The notes: a model not told the origin generated them from the sequence alone. DNA of 64,000 bases from Eleginops maclovinus (GCF_036324505.1 NC_086349.1:25544759-25608758); one strand, 5' to 3'. Shown: positions 1-19,069, numbered from the stretch's first letter. Numbers and translations are program-made.

Positions 1-463
1 CTCCATCAGAGTTTTTAAAGGTAAATCTAAGACCTATCTTTTTAATGTGGGGTCATTTTAGGTGTATCACTGTTCATGTTTTACGGTTCTGTGACATAAG
101 TCTTTCTGTTTGTTTATAACTCCAGATAAGATTACAAAATGACAAGATAAGAACATAACTTCTCCAAAACAAATCCTGTATGTTTCACATTTGTATTCCT
201 GCTAATAGTCTAGGGAAACATTTGCCATGGAAGCAAATGAACAGTGTCATGTGACTGTGTAGAAAATAGGCACCAGACCTTTCAAAGTAAAACACGTTTT
301 AAATCTAAGTAATTTTTTAGACATCACATTTCTTTTTTGTGTTACTCTGAAAGAGAAGTTACTCTCTGATCATTAGCTTTGCAGTTTCAGCAGCTCCACA
401 AGCTGTGAGACTTTCTAATAATAGTCACTTTAATCCATAATTCATCACCTCAAGCATGTTGCG

Positions 464-464
<1 letters not shown>

Positions 465-522
<58 letters not shown>
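465..522. repeat. (TG)n microsatellite
   Basis: About 29 uninterrupted TG units, seen directly. Confidence 0.95.
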
Positions 523-524
<2 letters not shown>

Positions 525-649
525 CTGTGAGTGCTTGTTTTAATGTGTTAACTGTGTCTGTGTGTACGTTTTAATGTGTGTGTGTGTGTCAAACTGGAGC
601 GCAGGTGAGTGTAGGGTTATTGTACTGTGAAATTGGACAGAAATCACGT

Positions 650-831
<182 letters not shown>

Positions 832-2639
832 TGTTTCTGTGTCCATGTGGCAGCTGCAGCTCAGTTGCTACATTGACACTAGACTGATGATGACGATGAT
901 GACGATGATGATGATGATGATGACGAAGGTGGTGATGTTAGAGGAGGAGACATTTTGAGCTGATCTGCACCTCAACAGGTTAATATTTCATCGGTTCTCC
1001 ATCTGAAGCAGATCTGGAGTCACAGAAGTTTCACCAAATGTTCAAATGCATGATTCATATCTCAGACATACATACATATAAGAGCTCCACCTTTAGCAGC
1101 TTTATTCAATATTTATTGAATGCCAATACTTGAGTACTTTTACTGAATCAGACTTTTGAAAGCAGGACTTTTAATTGAAACAGTATTTAACACTGTGGGG
1201 TTACAACTGAGAAAGGAATGTGCTTACCTTTCATAAACGAGATGGCAGTGAAGCTACAAACTCAGTGTAGCACCACAATGGTGAAAGTGCAGTTTGGTGG
1301 GTAAATAAATACTGTAATTATACTGTTTAAATACACAAACAGAATATCCCGTTTGCATTACCCTTATCTAAGAGGTGCGAACACGCTACACACACGCTGC
1401 AGCATCAAAACCGATGCAAACATATTATGTGCAAAAACACATGAAACATAGAAACGTCTCCACCAACTGGACGACACGCGTGTAGTGTTTACTGAAAGCG
1501 CTGCAAAAGCAAAAACGCTACGAATTAAAAAAAACGCAGCTCAAAGCAAAATGAAACCAGGGGATGCAGAAAATGTATGCACACAGTGAACTCATACATG
1601 CAGACAGAGGATATGATCTACAGACCGCTCCAACTTTTTCTTAAATCTTTACCTCTACATGTATGGCAGCCGTTCCAGTGTGTGTTGAATTCCAACACGG
1701 GGAAAAAACGCCAGTAGTTTATAGAATACAATAAAAAACGACAAACCTATAAAAAATAAAACAAGAGAAACTGATAATGCTGAAGTGCTCTCTGCATTTT
1801 TCCCGCGGCTGTATATACGTTTCAATTGGTGTTTTTACGGAAGTTCAAGGCACATAATCTTAATCATGGTGTGCACGGCTAAATGTATACGGGAGTATTA
1901 GTGGAAGAAACCATTTTAACGGTATCGGAAATTTTTTTTGGGGGAAAAAGGGCAAAGACCTGAATACTTTATGTACCAATTTAAAAGAAATTACTTGGAA
2001 TAATAGCAGATTTTATCCATCATAACACATCACAGTTTTTGTACTTTTAGGTCAGCATTCATACAACCCCTCTGTGTGATTTCGCTGGTGTATTTTCAGA
2101 GGCTCGGTGATCTTTTTCAGCGGCAGAGTTTCCTCCAGCTGTCTGTCTGGATAACGTCAAACTCTCCTCCTCCAACATTTATTTTTCTCTCTGCAGCTTC
2201 GTGTTGTTCAATTCAGGACTTTGCTTATCAGCTCACATGCTTACATTCACCCTCCCCTAAAAGGAGTGTGTGTTTGAACACGGTTAAACACACACACACT
2301 TTGACTCTTTGATATTTTACAGGACTGACATTAAAGGAGCAAGCTGGTGTTTTTTCCTGTTTCAGCCTATTCTCTATGAATCCTGTTTACATTTAAATCC
2401 TACTGGGTCCGGTACAGTTTATTTTTTTAGCCCAGCAGCAGTCATACTGAATTTCCTGACCATCCCAAACTCCCCCTAAAGGTCCTACCAAAACCAGGAA
2501 ACGCGCTATTTTATAAATCTTAATCACGTTATCGGGTTTCCTTACTTCCAGGTAGAAAGTTGATCCAATATATGCAAACAGTTTTGTAATCAAACTGTAT
2601 TTCTATCTTATTATTGTATTTATCTATCCAGACATCTAT

Positions 2640-2692
2640 CAGAAGAGCAGAGGACCCAGTATTGAGCCTTGTGGTGCACCTAGTTTGCAGTT
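2640..2692 (-). mobile_element. Fragment of a LINE-type reverse transcriptase
   Basis: Read on the minus strand, this short stretch translates to LGAPQGSILGPLLF, which fits the conserved reverse-transcriptase block of non-LTR retrotransposons (G-x-PQGS-x-LGP-LLF). A stop follows at once and no other RT motif is readable on either side, so this is a relic. The element family cannot be told from so little. Confidence 0.5.
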
Positions 2693-2929
2693 TTGAGGTC
2701 CTGACAGTTTAACTTAAATCTAATTATTTGAGGACATCTCTTTTCATTACTGTTCCTAATATTTAGATGAGTAACCTTCCTGCAGAGAAATAAAACATTA
2801 CAGTCAACAAATACTAAAGTTCAGTATCCACATCAGCACCTGAGAGAACAGCTACACACATTTACTGTATGTATAAATATATAGTGTAAATGTTTGCGGC
2901 TCTGTTGTTCTGGCAGACTTCCCGCTCTT

Positions 2930-3180
2930 TTTTGAGTGTCTTATAGTTGTTTCGCATCTATTTTTGTTGTCATTAGCATCTATGCTGACAATAAATATCT
3001 TCATCACTGTTTTAAGTATCTTTGTAATCGTTTTGGAATAATTTTGAGTTGTGTTGAATATCTTTTTGGTTGTTGAGTATTTTCTATGAGGATCATTTTG
3101 GAGTTTCTGTCAGGATCTTTTGTGTCTTTTAATAATCGTTTGGCAAATTTTGTTTACTTTTCAAGTCTCTTTGAGTCCCT
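2930..3180. repeat. Degenerate short tandem repeat
   Basis: Imperfect units of roughly 20-25 bases built around words such as TTGAGTGTCTT, TTTGTTGTCATT and GAATATCTTTTTGG. The same vocabulary recurs at 5740-6230 and, on the other strand, at 17050-17125 and 28430-28700. Confidence 0.5.
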
Positions 3181-4012
3181 ATTTTCTTTCAGTAACAAGA
3201 TGCAGATAAAGCATAACTACTAGGTGTTCGTGTTGGTTTAAAAACCGAGCTGAACTTCAGTTTTGAGTTGACACATGCAGAGGGAGTCTGATTGTTCAGC
3301 TTCCTGCCACAGCACATCCTCACCGAAACTGCTCTGCCTGGACAATATTTTGAAGCTTTTGTATCTTATATCGTTATAACAGACTATGGGGCAATGACAC
3401 AAATGAGAGAGATGGCCACAGAGGCCATAGATGATGGACTTTATGGTGTCAGTATCACAAATCACCCCGAATCAGAATGAAACTAACAGCTGATTGTCCA
3501 GATTTAGTCCATGATGGAGACGCAGCTGGCTGTGATGTAACTGCAAAGCCTCTTATACTCACATAAAGACAGTCTTTTTTCAAAGCCTGTAAAGTGTTGT
3601 TTCACACACTAAATGGACCAGAACAGAGGTTAAATCCTGCAGGAACACTCATCATCTCACACACACATTTAGATGTATTGGTTTGGGTTGAGGAACTTAA
3701 ACTTTTTGCAGGTTATCAAGTCTGGTTTCTGTCCTTCGTGTTTTATCTGCTGCTGTTTGACTTCACAAAATGAAACTATGCAAACTGCCATGTTGGATTG
3801 CTTCATGGTACCGGGTCAGTTTAATACTGTGTGTGGGTGTGTGTGGGTGTCTGCGGGTCATGAGATCTCTCTGTTGGAGAGAAACAGTTTTCACGTGTCT
3901 TGTTTTCACTTTCTTTGTCCTCAGAATATGATTAATGTCTCTGAGCCAGAAAGTCTTTCAGAGAATTTCTCTCCCTTCTCCTCCTCCAAGGTTTCCACAC
4001 AGATTCACAATC

Positions 4013-4014
<2 letters not shown>

Positions 4015-4096
<82 letters not shown>
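4015..4096. repeat. (TG)n microsatellite
   Basis: About 41 uninterrupted TG units. Confidence 0.95.
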
Positions 4097-4097
<1 letters not shown>

Positions 4098-4848
4098 TTG
4101 GCAGTTCTTTCAAGAACAAACTCCCACAAATGTTGTTTTTTTCGCTGCTCAAAACAGAAAAAAAATGAGTTCAGAGATGGAACGAGCTGGCTCTTAAAAA
4201 TGATTTACAAATTGTTTTAACTCAAACTGCGCCATTTCTCATAACTTAAAAAAAAGAACTTACACAATCAGCAGCACAGCATTACTCTCTCAGCTGTCCA
4301 AAAACAACTCCTAACTTTATCATCTATACAAGGAAAAACAGAACGAGACGTTCAAAAGCGCACACAATACAAAAAAGGAACAATAGCAGATAAAACTGCG
4401 CTGCTTCCTCTCACTATCGGCCCTCAAACCAAAATGCAGATTTTCCCCATAAAATGTTAAAGTGAAGCCAGAAAACAATCTCTCTGTTGGTCAGAAAGCG
4501 TTTAATGAGTCCATAAATATGAGATGGGGTCAGATGTCTGGTCAGACGGCAGAGACAGCTTACGGAGAATAAATAGGGGATGGATGTCCGGTGGGTCTGC
4601 TGGGGACGAGTGGCAGGCAGCAGGCTGACACTGAGACTGAGATTTCTGATCCTTTCTTTTACTCTCCTTTTTTCTGGAGAGGAAGTAAAGAAACCAGAGC
4701 TCTGGATTTATTTGTTGTTGGAGGTGCAGTATATGACTCAGCAGCTTTAAGACATGAAGACACTGTTACTTTCTAATGCAGGATGTTCACCGGAATATAA
4801 TCCACGATGAGGTCTCACAAACTGCCGGCGTTGCTTCAGATAAACTGA

Positions 4849-4862
4849 CCACTAGAGGGCGC
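4849..4862 (+). promoter_or_regulatory. CTCF-type motif
   Basis: CCACTAGAGGGCGC agrees at every position with the CTCF core written as CCASYAGRKGGCRS. This is a motif match only. It sits in non-coding DNA 1.5 kb upstream of the first magix exon seen. Confidence 0.45.
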
Positions 4863-5739
4863 TGTCAGATAAACACAAACAGGTCGACTTCCTGTTAGAT
4901 TTTTTTGTCGAGATGTGTGAACGTGATGACTACAGCTTCCTCATCCTCTTCTTCTTCTTGTTCCTGCAGCAGCTGTTAGTTCAGCCGAGCACACTGAGCA
5001 CACCTCAATAATTAAAACGCATGTATTATTGCACAGCTGTCAGAAATAAGAAGATCCAGAGTCGTCATCGTTAAAATATCTGAGTGAACAGGGTCATTCT
5101 GTACAAGACCCAGGAGTGGTCCTTATTTTTCTAAGGCCATGATTTTTAGTCTGAGTGCAAACAAGTCGTTATTCTTAAATCTCTTGATTAATTTGTGGGC
5201 ACCAGTGAGATAATTTCGGCAGTGCACAAGGTCATGTTATCTATTCCAGCTGCCACCTGCTTCAGGCATTTAGCCTTGGTTGCAGATAGCTTTAGATTTC
5301 AATTTGGGAAGAGTAATTAAGACATGTTGACGACACTTTGCAAAGGATTATCGTCAGTGAAACGCTCTTAACGAGGACACAGAGAGCTCATGGGGGAATA
5401 TATTGTGGAGGATGCTATTGACTTTAGAAAAGGTCGATTGGAGACTTTATGGTTGCAGCTGGATGTATGCAAAGTGTTAGGAGTGAGGTGTCTGCATCAG
5501 GAAAGCAGGTGCACATCATTTAATGCCTCTGTATTTACATTTCTGGTGAACAGGAATTCAACCGACACATGGGTAAGGTTGAATTAAATTTAGGCTGAAT
5601 TGTTTACACAAATGAATAAATCATGGCCTTCATTTGATCCTCTGTTTGGCCACTCCCAGGCTTCTTTATTCCAGCTTATTTTGGTCATTTTTACCTGTAA
5701 TAATATTCAAATTGATCATAAAAAAAGGCACAAATCTCA

Positions 5740-6230
5740 TGGATTCTTTATGGACATTTTGAGTCCATTTGTGGTCAATTTGAGTGCCTTTATTGAACAT
5801 TAAAGGACATGTTGCCCCTCTGTGGATGTTTTAAGTCCCTTCTTTGCCTTTTTGTTTGTCTCTATGGTAGTGTTGAGTGTCTTTGTGATCATTAAGCATC
5901 TCTTTTTGGTCGGCTCTTTAAGGACACTTTGAGTCTCTTTGACGTTTTGAATCCCTTTGTTGTCGGTTTTGTGCATCTTTTTTGTGGTATTGAGTTTAGT
6001 ATTGAGACGGGAGTGGACATTTTGAGTCTGCTTGTGGTCATTTTGTTTATGTTGGGTCATTTTGATATGCCTTTGGGGTAGTTTTCAATCTTTTTGATGA
6101 TGTTTTAAGTGTCTTTGTGGTAGTACTGAAGCTCTGAGTCTCATTAAGATAGATTTAAGCACCTTTATGGACCTTTAGTTTCTTCTTAAAGTCTATTTGT
6201 CGATGTTTTGACTGTCTTTCAGGTCCTTTC
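5740..6230. repeat. Degenerate short tandem repeat
   Basis: Many imperfect units of about 20-25 bases carrying words such as ATTTTGAGTC, CTTTGTGGTCATT and GTCTCTTTG. Reading frames opening across it are low-complexity artefacts. Confidence 0.6.
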
Positions 6231-6367
6231 GCCTTTCTTTTTGGCGTTTTATGTGCAGCATTTTGACCCTTCAGTTTGCCTTGCCTCTCGTCCTGGTTAC
6301 AGTTGTACTTTAGTATTATTACCTGATATCTGATGATGTAACCCTTACCCACCTCCTCTCTCCACAG

Positions 6368-10462
<4,095 letters not shown>

Positions 10463-10851
10463 TTGGCTCACAGCGAAGACGTTCTTCTTTCGCTGATTAT
10501 TTTCCCCTTTTTTTCTAGGCTACTTATAAGGGCTTTTTTGATTGGCCTGCTGAGAGGAGAACCTCTCCTTGCATCTTATTGGATGATAGTACTTTTATGA
10601 ATGGATGATGAAAGCAAACTAACAAAGACTTGTTTTCGATTGGCTGGTGGGCGGGTTTCGAGGCCTCGGACGGGCCAATGACATAACAGCTGCACACACA
10701 GCCATCAAATTAACCAACGTTATCTTTTATTTTACCCATCATCCATCAGTACATCCTGAGACCTGTATCACCAAGCGAAATGAGCACATTGACAGCTAAC
10801 CAATTAGACTACTGGAAAAAAGGAGTTGTAATAACTTTATTAAAAGAACAT

Positions 10852-10857
10852 AATAAA
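10852..10857 (+). terminator. Candidate magix polyadenylation signal
   Basis: First clear AATAAA after the magix stop codon, about 390 bases downstream on the same strand. It would give a 3' UTR of about 0.4 kb. Confidence 0.5.
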
Positions 10858-11382
10858 TATAGATGTTTATATAGGTCTGTAGAATCTGATGACCATGTCT
10901 ACAAACATGTTTTGAATTTGGAAAGGATGTACTCTCGCCTTAAAACGTGATTAGCTGTAATTAAGCTTAATTACTTTTTTCCAGCTTTATGATACCAGCA
11001 ATAAGGATCGCTGAGTTTGGGAATGAGATTATACAGAGTGAGATAAAGTGCTTGTGATACAGGCCCTGCTCCTCACCTTCACCTTCATCCTCCTCTCTCT
11101 CCTCCTCCTCCTCATCGTCTCCTGAACTTTAAACTCGTATGCAAACAACATGAGAACCTTTACTGGAGGCGCTGTTCTGTGATTCTGTGTAATCTGAGCA
11201 TGTGAATATCACTGGAATGATTTTTTTATTTTTATAAAAGCTGAATATGTAAAGGCTCAATGACATTATTACTATTCTAAAATATTACTATTAGTAGAGA
11301 TTAAATAGACCAGAGACGATCTGATTTGCCTGCTTGCTTGTAAAAAAAAGAAAAACTTTGCCCTGATGATGTACCAGAGCCA

Positions 11383-11562
<180 letters not shown>

Positions 11563-12479
11563 TCCAGCCGTGGTCCTGTCGGCCGTCTATTAACAGGTCA
11601 TCGCCTCGGCAACTCAGCCGGGAAGATGACCTGTTTCTATAGCAACAGCCACGACCTGCAGCTCTGGATCATAACAAAGTGCCTCATTTTATTTCAGCCT
11701 TCGTCCTGCAGAGCGACAGCGGGGCTGCAGGCAGCAGACAACCAGCCATCAAGTCACCACACACACTTCCTGTCATCAAGACCTGTCCCGCACATCACCA
11801 TGCTGTACCTAAATATTATCCTGTACCTCTCACATATAGAGGTGCAGGAATGAGTCCTTAACTCGGAAATGAGTTAGCATTTTATCGCTTCTCGGTTCTC
11901 TCGTCTTGAAGTCAGTTAGTTTTTGGTTAGATGCCCAAAGAAAACACCTGAGATATGAAGGTGCTGACCGGGGGGGTGGGGGGAGAAATCGCTCATATAT
12001 ATATATATTTTTTTGAAGACCTTAGTTGAGGCGGCAGGCGTGCGTTACTTAGGCGGCCGCCTAAGCTGTAAAGTGCTGCAGGAAACCCTGAGTTGGGACT
12101 AAATTCTACTAAATGTCTCTCATTGAACATGAGCCATGTGACCTTGATGTAGATCCTTTATAGCCTAAGCTTTTAACTTCTGCATTTAAGCTTCAAAAAT
12201 GATCAAACTTGTGTTAATAAGTGGATATCATCCTGCCGAACAAAACGTACAAATATCAATTATGTTTTTTGTCAATTTGTCGCTTATTTTCTTTAAAAAC
12301 CCAAAGGAAAAATACCATTAGCTTTTTCACGAGGGAACCGCTGCAATGCCAGCTTTCAGGTCGTTTCATTTTATAAACTGACATAAAATGTAGCATGGAA
12401 AATATGCCTTGTGATGCCTCATGCACACACAGTCTTAACTCCCTCACCCATCCATTACAACATGCTTTTTGTTTTTACC

Positions 12480-12480
12480 C

Positions 12481-12521
<41 letters not shown>

Positions 12522-12522
12522 G
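12480..12522. repeat. (CTGT)n microsatellite
   Basis: About ten CTGT units. Confidence 0.95.
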
Positions 12523-13339
12523 CACACCCACTGCAGCTACACTACAACTCCCACAAACCCTTGCGCTGCCCTTTAGCCCCGCCGCTCAGCCTGCTAAAAA
12601 AAAGGGCATTTTGGATCTTACTTCTTCTATGCATTTTCTAAAAAAAAAGACTGCCTGAACTCTAACGCTTCTACTGATCGATGGGTCTGAATATTCAGGT
12701 TCTGGTCCAAACACGACCGGGAAGGATTCAAAAGTTTCATCATCAGATCTGCTCTCAGGAGGGACGTCACGGAGGAACTTTAATAAAGTGTAAAATCAAG
12801 CGGTCGCCTGTAAACAAACTGACTGAAGCAGTGTGCTGTGGTGTGTCGGTATATGTATATATACACACAACATATTTATGTCTCTTTAGCTGCAGTCTGA
12901 CTACAAACACTAGAAACAAGTCAGGGTAACAAACTAGCTAATGTTAAAAGAATAGTTAATTTGGGAACTCATTAAACAGCAGCAATATCACTTCATAAGT
13001 AGCAAAACAAGTTGAAGTAGTTTTACTTAAATGAATTCAAATGATAAGCTAACAACACGTGACTTGCAAAATGTTCTTTAACCATGTTACCACGCCTATG
13101 CTAGCTGTGTTACCTGGAATAGTTTCTTCTTCTTGCCCAAATTTAGATTTCCTGTCACAGTTATTGACCTCCATTGAACTTTCTCACATAGTACAGAAAG
13201 TCACAACAAGCAGTAAAATGTACAACAGTCTCTGATATGTATTGAAATAGAAGTCGCAGTACAAGTACTTCAAATGCAGGCTACTTAAGTAGGCCTACAG
13301 TACTCGAGCCAATGTAGTACTGAATTATGTACCACATTA

Positions 13340-13690
13340 TTAAGCATCAGTGGGAGAAGTACTCAGATCTTGTACTTCAGTAAAAGTAGAAGTACTCAGG
13401 TCTTGTACTTCAGTAAAAGTAGAAGTACTCAGATCTTGTACTTGAGTAAAAGTAGAAGTACTCAGATCTTGTTCTTGAGTAAAGTAGAAGTACTCAGATC
13501 TTGTACTTGAGTAAAGTAGAAGTACTCAGATCTTGTACTTGAGTAAAGTAGAAGTACTCAGATCTTGTACTTGAGTAAAAGTAGAAGTACCAGAGTGTAT
13601 GAATACTCTGTTACAAGTCAAACTCCTTCATTTAAAATGTTACTTAAGTAAAAGTACAAAAGTATTAGCATCAAAGTATACTATAACAGT
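13340..13690. repeat. AAGTACTC-type dispersed repeat with internal tandem expansion
   Basis: About seven copies of a 31-33 base unit containing AGAAGTACTCAGATCTTGTA are followed by sequence containing GTTACTTAAGTAAAAGTAC. Related text occurs at 24617-24985, 33940-34010 and 41650-41760, so this is one copy of an interspersed element whose internal segment has been amplified locally. Confidence 0.75.
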
Positions 13691-14817
13691 AAAAGGAACT
13701 ATTGTTATTATTTCCCATTTTAGAATCATATATATTTTAAATAATTGAATTTTCTTATAATTCATATTTTCTTAGCAATAGTGTGTTCATCACAGCTGGT
13801 TTAGCACAGTTTATTTATATGTTGTGTTTGCTAATAATCTGAATCTGTAAACTAACTACTAAACACATCTGTAAACTAAATGCAAAGAGTACACATTTGT
13901 CCAAAACGTAGAGTAGAAATCTGAAGTAGTATACATATAAATCACACATCGGCACAAAGTGAACAAACAAACGAATTAGCGGCTAGCAGCCTGAACCTGC
14001 GTGTTGCTAGGTAACAGTCGCCTACGTTGTACGTCATTACGCACAAACGCATTTCTCTGGACAGTTCTAATCATAAATACCTCACCTGTTTGTCCTCAGG
14101 TACAGCTCTCCTCTCCAGTTTTGACTTCGTTAGATTATGTTAGATAATCCCTTCGTGTTACCTTTCTGCAGGCATGCTCATCACCGTGGACACATTAACC
14201 ACACCCACAATGCACCTGTGCCCCGCGAAAATACTCTAGGTGTGTTTGTTTTGGGTCATTGAACGTACCGATTTGCGGCGCACTAAATATGCTAATCTAT
14301 GCAGTGGTTGAAGGTTACAATTGAGCATATTTACAATTTCAAAAGTTAGTTGCAGCCGTAGTTCAGTGAGGTGCGTTAACTGTGACAGATCACATTGAGT
14401 CAAGAAGGAAATCAACATTTTTATTGAGCAAATTATTCAATTGTTCAGTCTCACCTCCAGCCTTCAGCAATAAAAGCCATCGCAACTCCACAAGTAGCTC
14501 CATGCAGAAAGAAAATCAGACTAACTTTAAATGATGTATACAAGCTATTTTCAAAGCTACTTATAAATCTGCTAAACATTGATGTCAGATGCTAATGTGA
14601 GCGTCACTGTTATTTGATTGAATCCCCGTTGTACCGAGGACTTTTATTTTGAAAAGCTCAGAGAACATATGTGTTGTTTTTCTCCTTCTTCCTGTTCGAA
14701 ACCTTTAATGATGTCATGCTTTGTTGGACTGTTATCATAACCACAATCAGCTCTCAGTCACCCACATTTAAAGACTTAATTTCCCATCAGCCCCGGTGCT
14801 CCCAAATTCTCCAATGG

Positions 14818-14831
14818 CCACTAGGTGGCAC
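14818..14831 (+). promoter_or_regulatory. CTCF-type motif
   Basis: CCACTAGGTGGCAC matches the CTCF core CCASYAGRKGGCRS at every position. It lies between magix and the GATA gene. Motif match only. Confidence 0.5.
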
Positions 14832-15358
14832 TTAAACAATATTATTGACATATTGTTTAAAATATATCATTTATATTCAGAATTATGATGATTAGGTGGA
14901 GAAATATGTTTAACAAAGTTAAAATAATCAAGTATGTTTTTAATTTAGTTAGTTTTAAGTTAGAAAAGTAACTATTGTTTGGTGTAAAGAAAGTATTGAA
15001 ACCTTAAGTCCAATCTTTTACCATTTGAACAAAAAAGCATGTGTGGTTCTGCCTGCTGGTTGTGGTTCAAATAAAGCTTTATTCAGTATCAGGACAGTGA
15101 AGCTGCTGAAACAGGAAGTGCAAAACTGAAAGAAACACGTTTTGTTTTTATACGTTTCTGATGTTTTCCAACATTTTCGCAAAAAGAAGGAAAAAGGCAT
15201 AAGAAAAAACAATCAGTTTGGATACAAAAAGAAAAAGAAAGGTCTAAATAATTCAATGCAATGTCAGTGTTCAGCCATCAGGATGCAGCCGGTCAATCAA
15301 CGTCCAATCAGCTTGCAGCTAATGAGTGCCTGCAGCACCATGCTTTATTAGAGCCATG

Positions 15359-15360
<2 letters not shown>

Positions 15361-15448
<88 letters not shown>
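15361..15448. repeat. (CA)n microsatellite
   Basis: About 44 uninterrupted CA units. Confidence 0.95.
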
Positions 15449-15451
<3 letters not shown>

Positions 15452-17049
15452 GCAATATTTTTGCCCTGCTGGCAGTCTGTCAGGCTGTGACCCACCCTCT
15501 ACGTTGGCTTTAATTTTACCCACAATTAGTATGACAAATGGAAAATGTGTTATCAATAATATATTCCTCAGGGGTAATTAGACCATAATTAAATTAAACA
15601 TGTAAAAAGGAAGCTGGATATTAATACAACACATACATATTGTCAGAAATGATCTGTTAAATATTGAAATTGAAAATAGACAACAAATGATTAGCTTGAT
15701 TGTAAAAGAAAATAAGTTTTAATGTTATTTAAAAGGAAAGTGAAAAGAAGGATTTAAAATGATGTATTAAAGGTTTTTTTAATGAAAGTCAAACGCTTTA
15801 TTTAAATATCAGCTGATCATGAAAATGCAATGAGGAACAATCTGAATTTGATTTAAAAGCTCCAAAATCCACCAAAAAACATGAAATAAATCTCAATTTA
15901 TTGGTAGACTTTTTAGCTTTTGCTGGTGATACATTTTTATTCTTGTCAAAATGTAGCTTGGATGGAAAAACCTACCGTTCACTTAAAATGTTATTTTCAG
16001 TTTATTGTAAAACAATAACTGAAATATTTAGTGGTGGGGACACTTCACACTACTGAGGAAAAGTATTAAACTAAATTATAAAAAATACATTTAGCTTTTT
16101 ATATCTGATATAGGGAGTATAAATCAATAGGCCACTATTATATATTTTAAACATGTAGTTAGTAATATTCAGATGTAGAGGACGGATGTAGAGCACAGTG
16201 CCTCTGGTGGTTAAACAGTCAAATGCAGCTTCAACTTTCACAACACCACAAATTCCAATAATCCCTCCCAAAAATGTTGGATTCAAATCATAATTACGAC
16301 TTTCTGTGATGTATAATTGAAAGTATTTTGAAGTAGAAATTGAGAGTTTGACTCGTGATGTTTGCATGAAATAAAAAAATGGAGTTTAAATGATAAAAAC
16401 TGTAAGATGTAAAGTTTAAACTGTGTGTCAGCGCATCGCCCCTTACCGCTGAACTGAACTCACCTTTAACCCTAACGAGAGAGTTATCGTGGTGACCGTG
16501 ACGACGCTCCTGGAGACGAGCAGATACGGCTATTGTGTAGCTAAGCAACAGACAGAAGGTGACATCACGGGTCAGCCGATGGTGTGACACATGTACAGAT
16601 TTATAAACTGATGTTTGCTTTGTGGATGCAGCTAACAGAGCTAATTTAATAAGTGACTTGCAGTTATTATTCTGAGATGATCCATGAGTTCAATTATTAT
16701 CAGATATAAATAAAATGCTTTTATTGAGTTGGTGTGTTTGTGTTTTTTTTATACCCACTTTATTAAGCAGTGCATCCATCTCAAAGAGACCAAACAGGTG
16801 ATGCAGTTCAAGATATTTTAACCCTATTTTACTTGGATAATTTCATCTTGATGTCCTCCAGATGACAAGGGGAATTCATTCTCTAAATATGACTTTGCAC
16901 CAAAAATGAAAATGCATAACAATCCATGTTGCTGCTTCTTCATCGACAAAATGACCCCTGACATTTTGTATGCAGAAAATAATTGAGAAGGTGTGTTTGT
17001 TTTTGTTCATAAGAAGCAACAGTGGCATTAGGTGAAACAAACTGGCCCT

Positions 17050-17125
17050 TAAACTGCAAACACAGAGGGACACAAAACCACAGTAAGATGCACAACAACC
17101 ACAATAAAACACAAAACGACAACAT
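17050..17125. repeat. Degenerate ACAAAACCAC-type tandem repeat
   Basis: Short imperfect units such as GGGACACAAAACCACAG and ACACAAAACGACAAC, the complement of the repeat vocabulary at 5740-6230. It abuts the TG tract that starts at 17133. Confidence 0.45.
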
Positions 17126-17130
17126 CTCTT

Positions 17131-17132
<2 letters not shown>

Positions 17133-17222
<90 letters not shown>
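17133..17222. repeat. (TG)n microsatellite
   Basis: About 45 uninterrupted TG units. Confidence 0.95.
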
Positions 17223-17227
<5 letters not shown>

Positions 17228-17258
17228 GACCCCTATTGTCTCATAATTAACATAGAGG

Positions 17259-17282
17259 TACTTAATTGATCCCAAATTGGGA
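17259..17282 (-). repeat. LINE-tail-like repeat fragment
   Basis: ATTGATCCCAAATTGGGA on this strand is the complement of the text at 56973-57010; a weaker copy is at 26100-26128. It looks like the 3' end of an interspersed retroelement. Confidence 0.4.
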
Positions 17283-17986
17283 TATTATTGTATATGCACA
17301 GCTTACTACACCCTCTGTCTTAAAGCCCTAAGACCCGGAAAATCTAAACAAAACGTGGTGAAAAGCACAATGGGAGCAACAGAAGAAGGAGCCCCTCTCA
17401 CCACACAGACATAAATGATGTTAAACTTGTGTACAGATTAACTAATAAAACATACAGTCAGTATGTCAAAATTAAAGACAAGTTATAAACAAAATGATGC
17501 ATTAAGTCATCTCTTGCTTCTGGGAAGGAGAGTTGAGGCCTCTAAGGGCACTTTGACAAGCCAGAGTCCAAGTACCTAGTCCCACTAAGAGGGACATTTG
17601 TCAGTCTGCAGAAGTCAGTCATCTCCATCCCATGTTTATCTCAACCAAACCCCTAAGCAGACTGTCAGCTATCCTTATTAACTTTGTGCAATTGGGTCTG
17701 AAAATTTGAAATGGTCTCAAATCACCTCCAGCAAGCGGTCTTGGACCAGGTTTTGTCCCCTGTACAGTAGAAATACTGTGCTCAAAACTGTCTGAATGAA
17801 CTGCACCAGAGTTGCATTGGAACAGATTAGAATTGGTTCAGTGAACGCACCTTTCTACATCAATATGAAAGGGCCTGTTTCATCATAATGTGTCCAACAC
17901 TTCCTGTGGGTTTGGACTCGGCAATCCAAGATTGTGTATTCTGGTTTTAACGTATCAAGATGAAAATTGTAGACTCACCAACCGTT

Positions 17987-18104
<118 letters not shown>

Positions 18105-19069
18105 GTAGCTTATATATAATAGTGTGTGCGTTGTGGTTGCTAATCTCCATCAATCAGCAGCTCAGAGCCATCACCGCCCGGAGAGAGAGAGAGAGAGAGA
18201 GAAGCAGCGTCTGGCCGGCCACCGACCACCAACCGCCCTCTGTTCCTTCTGTTCATCTCCCTTTTCCTCTCTTGGCCTTTTTTTTCTGGGTCCGGAAAAC
18301 CAAAAGCCTCCTGCGTTGCACAACAGCGGCCTCCACCAGGCAGCCTGCAGGGGGTGGAGGGTGAGGGGAGGAAGAGAGAGACCATTGATACAAACAGACT
18401 GCCTCCACATCCACACATGATGCTCTGCACACAGGCCTCTGTTTCAGCTCCTCTAGCAGTATGCACTTCTGCTGAAGAGCTTGCAATGAGCTGCCACACA
18501 AGAGACAAAGATCTATTTGAGCAACAGCTAATAAGAATAAATAAATCAGCATTAATTAGAAAAGAAATTGGAAGCTTTGCATCAAAATGTGTGCAGATTT
18601 AAACACGACAAGGTTCCTGTTTTAGTGGAAAGTGCACAATAATGCCTCCAACAAGCTGCAATCAACAGCTGCTTTAGATTCAACAGATTAGAGATTATAT
18701 TGTGTTGGATTTCACTACAGAAAAGGTTTAGCACTATTGGAATATTAGTTTAAAAACTATTGACATAAATCCGACTTATTGTCTTTAATATGACACTACT
18801 TAGACCGCACTCTGAAACGGCTCAACTGAATACTCAGATCCAGTTTTGTTTGACTAGATTCATTAGTTATACCTGATTATATTCGTATTTTTCCATTTAC
18901 ACTAATTCAAATGATCATGACCTCATTGGACAGTCCATAATGAGTATGTAGAGAGTGTGTGGAGCAGAGGAAAAGGTCAACAGGGAAGTTGTAGTGTGTG
19001 TCGTGTGCTGACAGACTACTGATACAGATACAAGAAACCAAACAACAAAAAAAATCACTTTTGCACTTT

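Noticed and set aside
5390..6352. Several 60-90 codon frames on both strands
   Set aside because: Low-complexity frames in and around the degenerate tandem repeat; no splice or family support.
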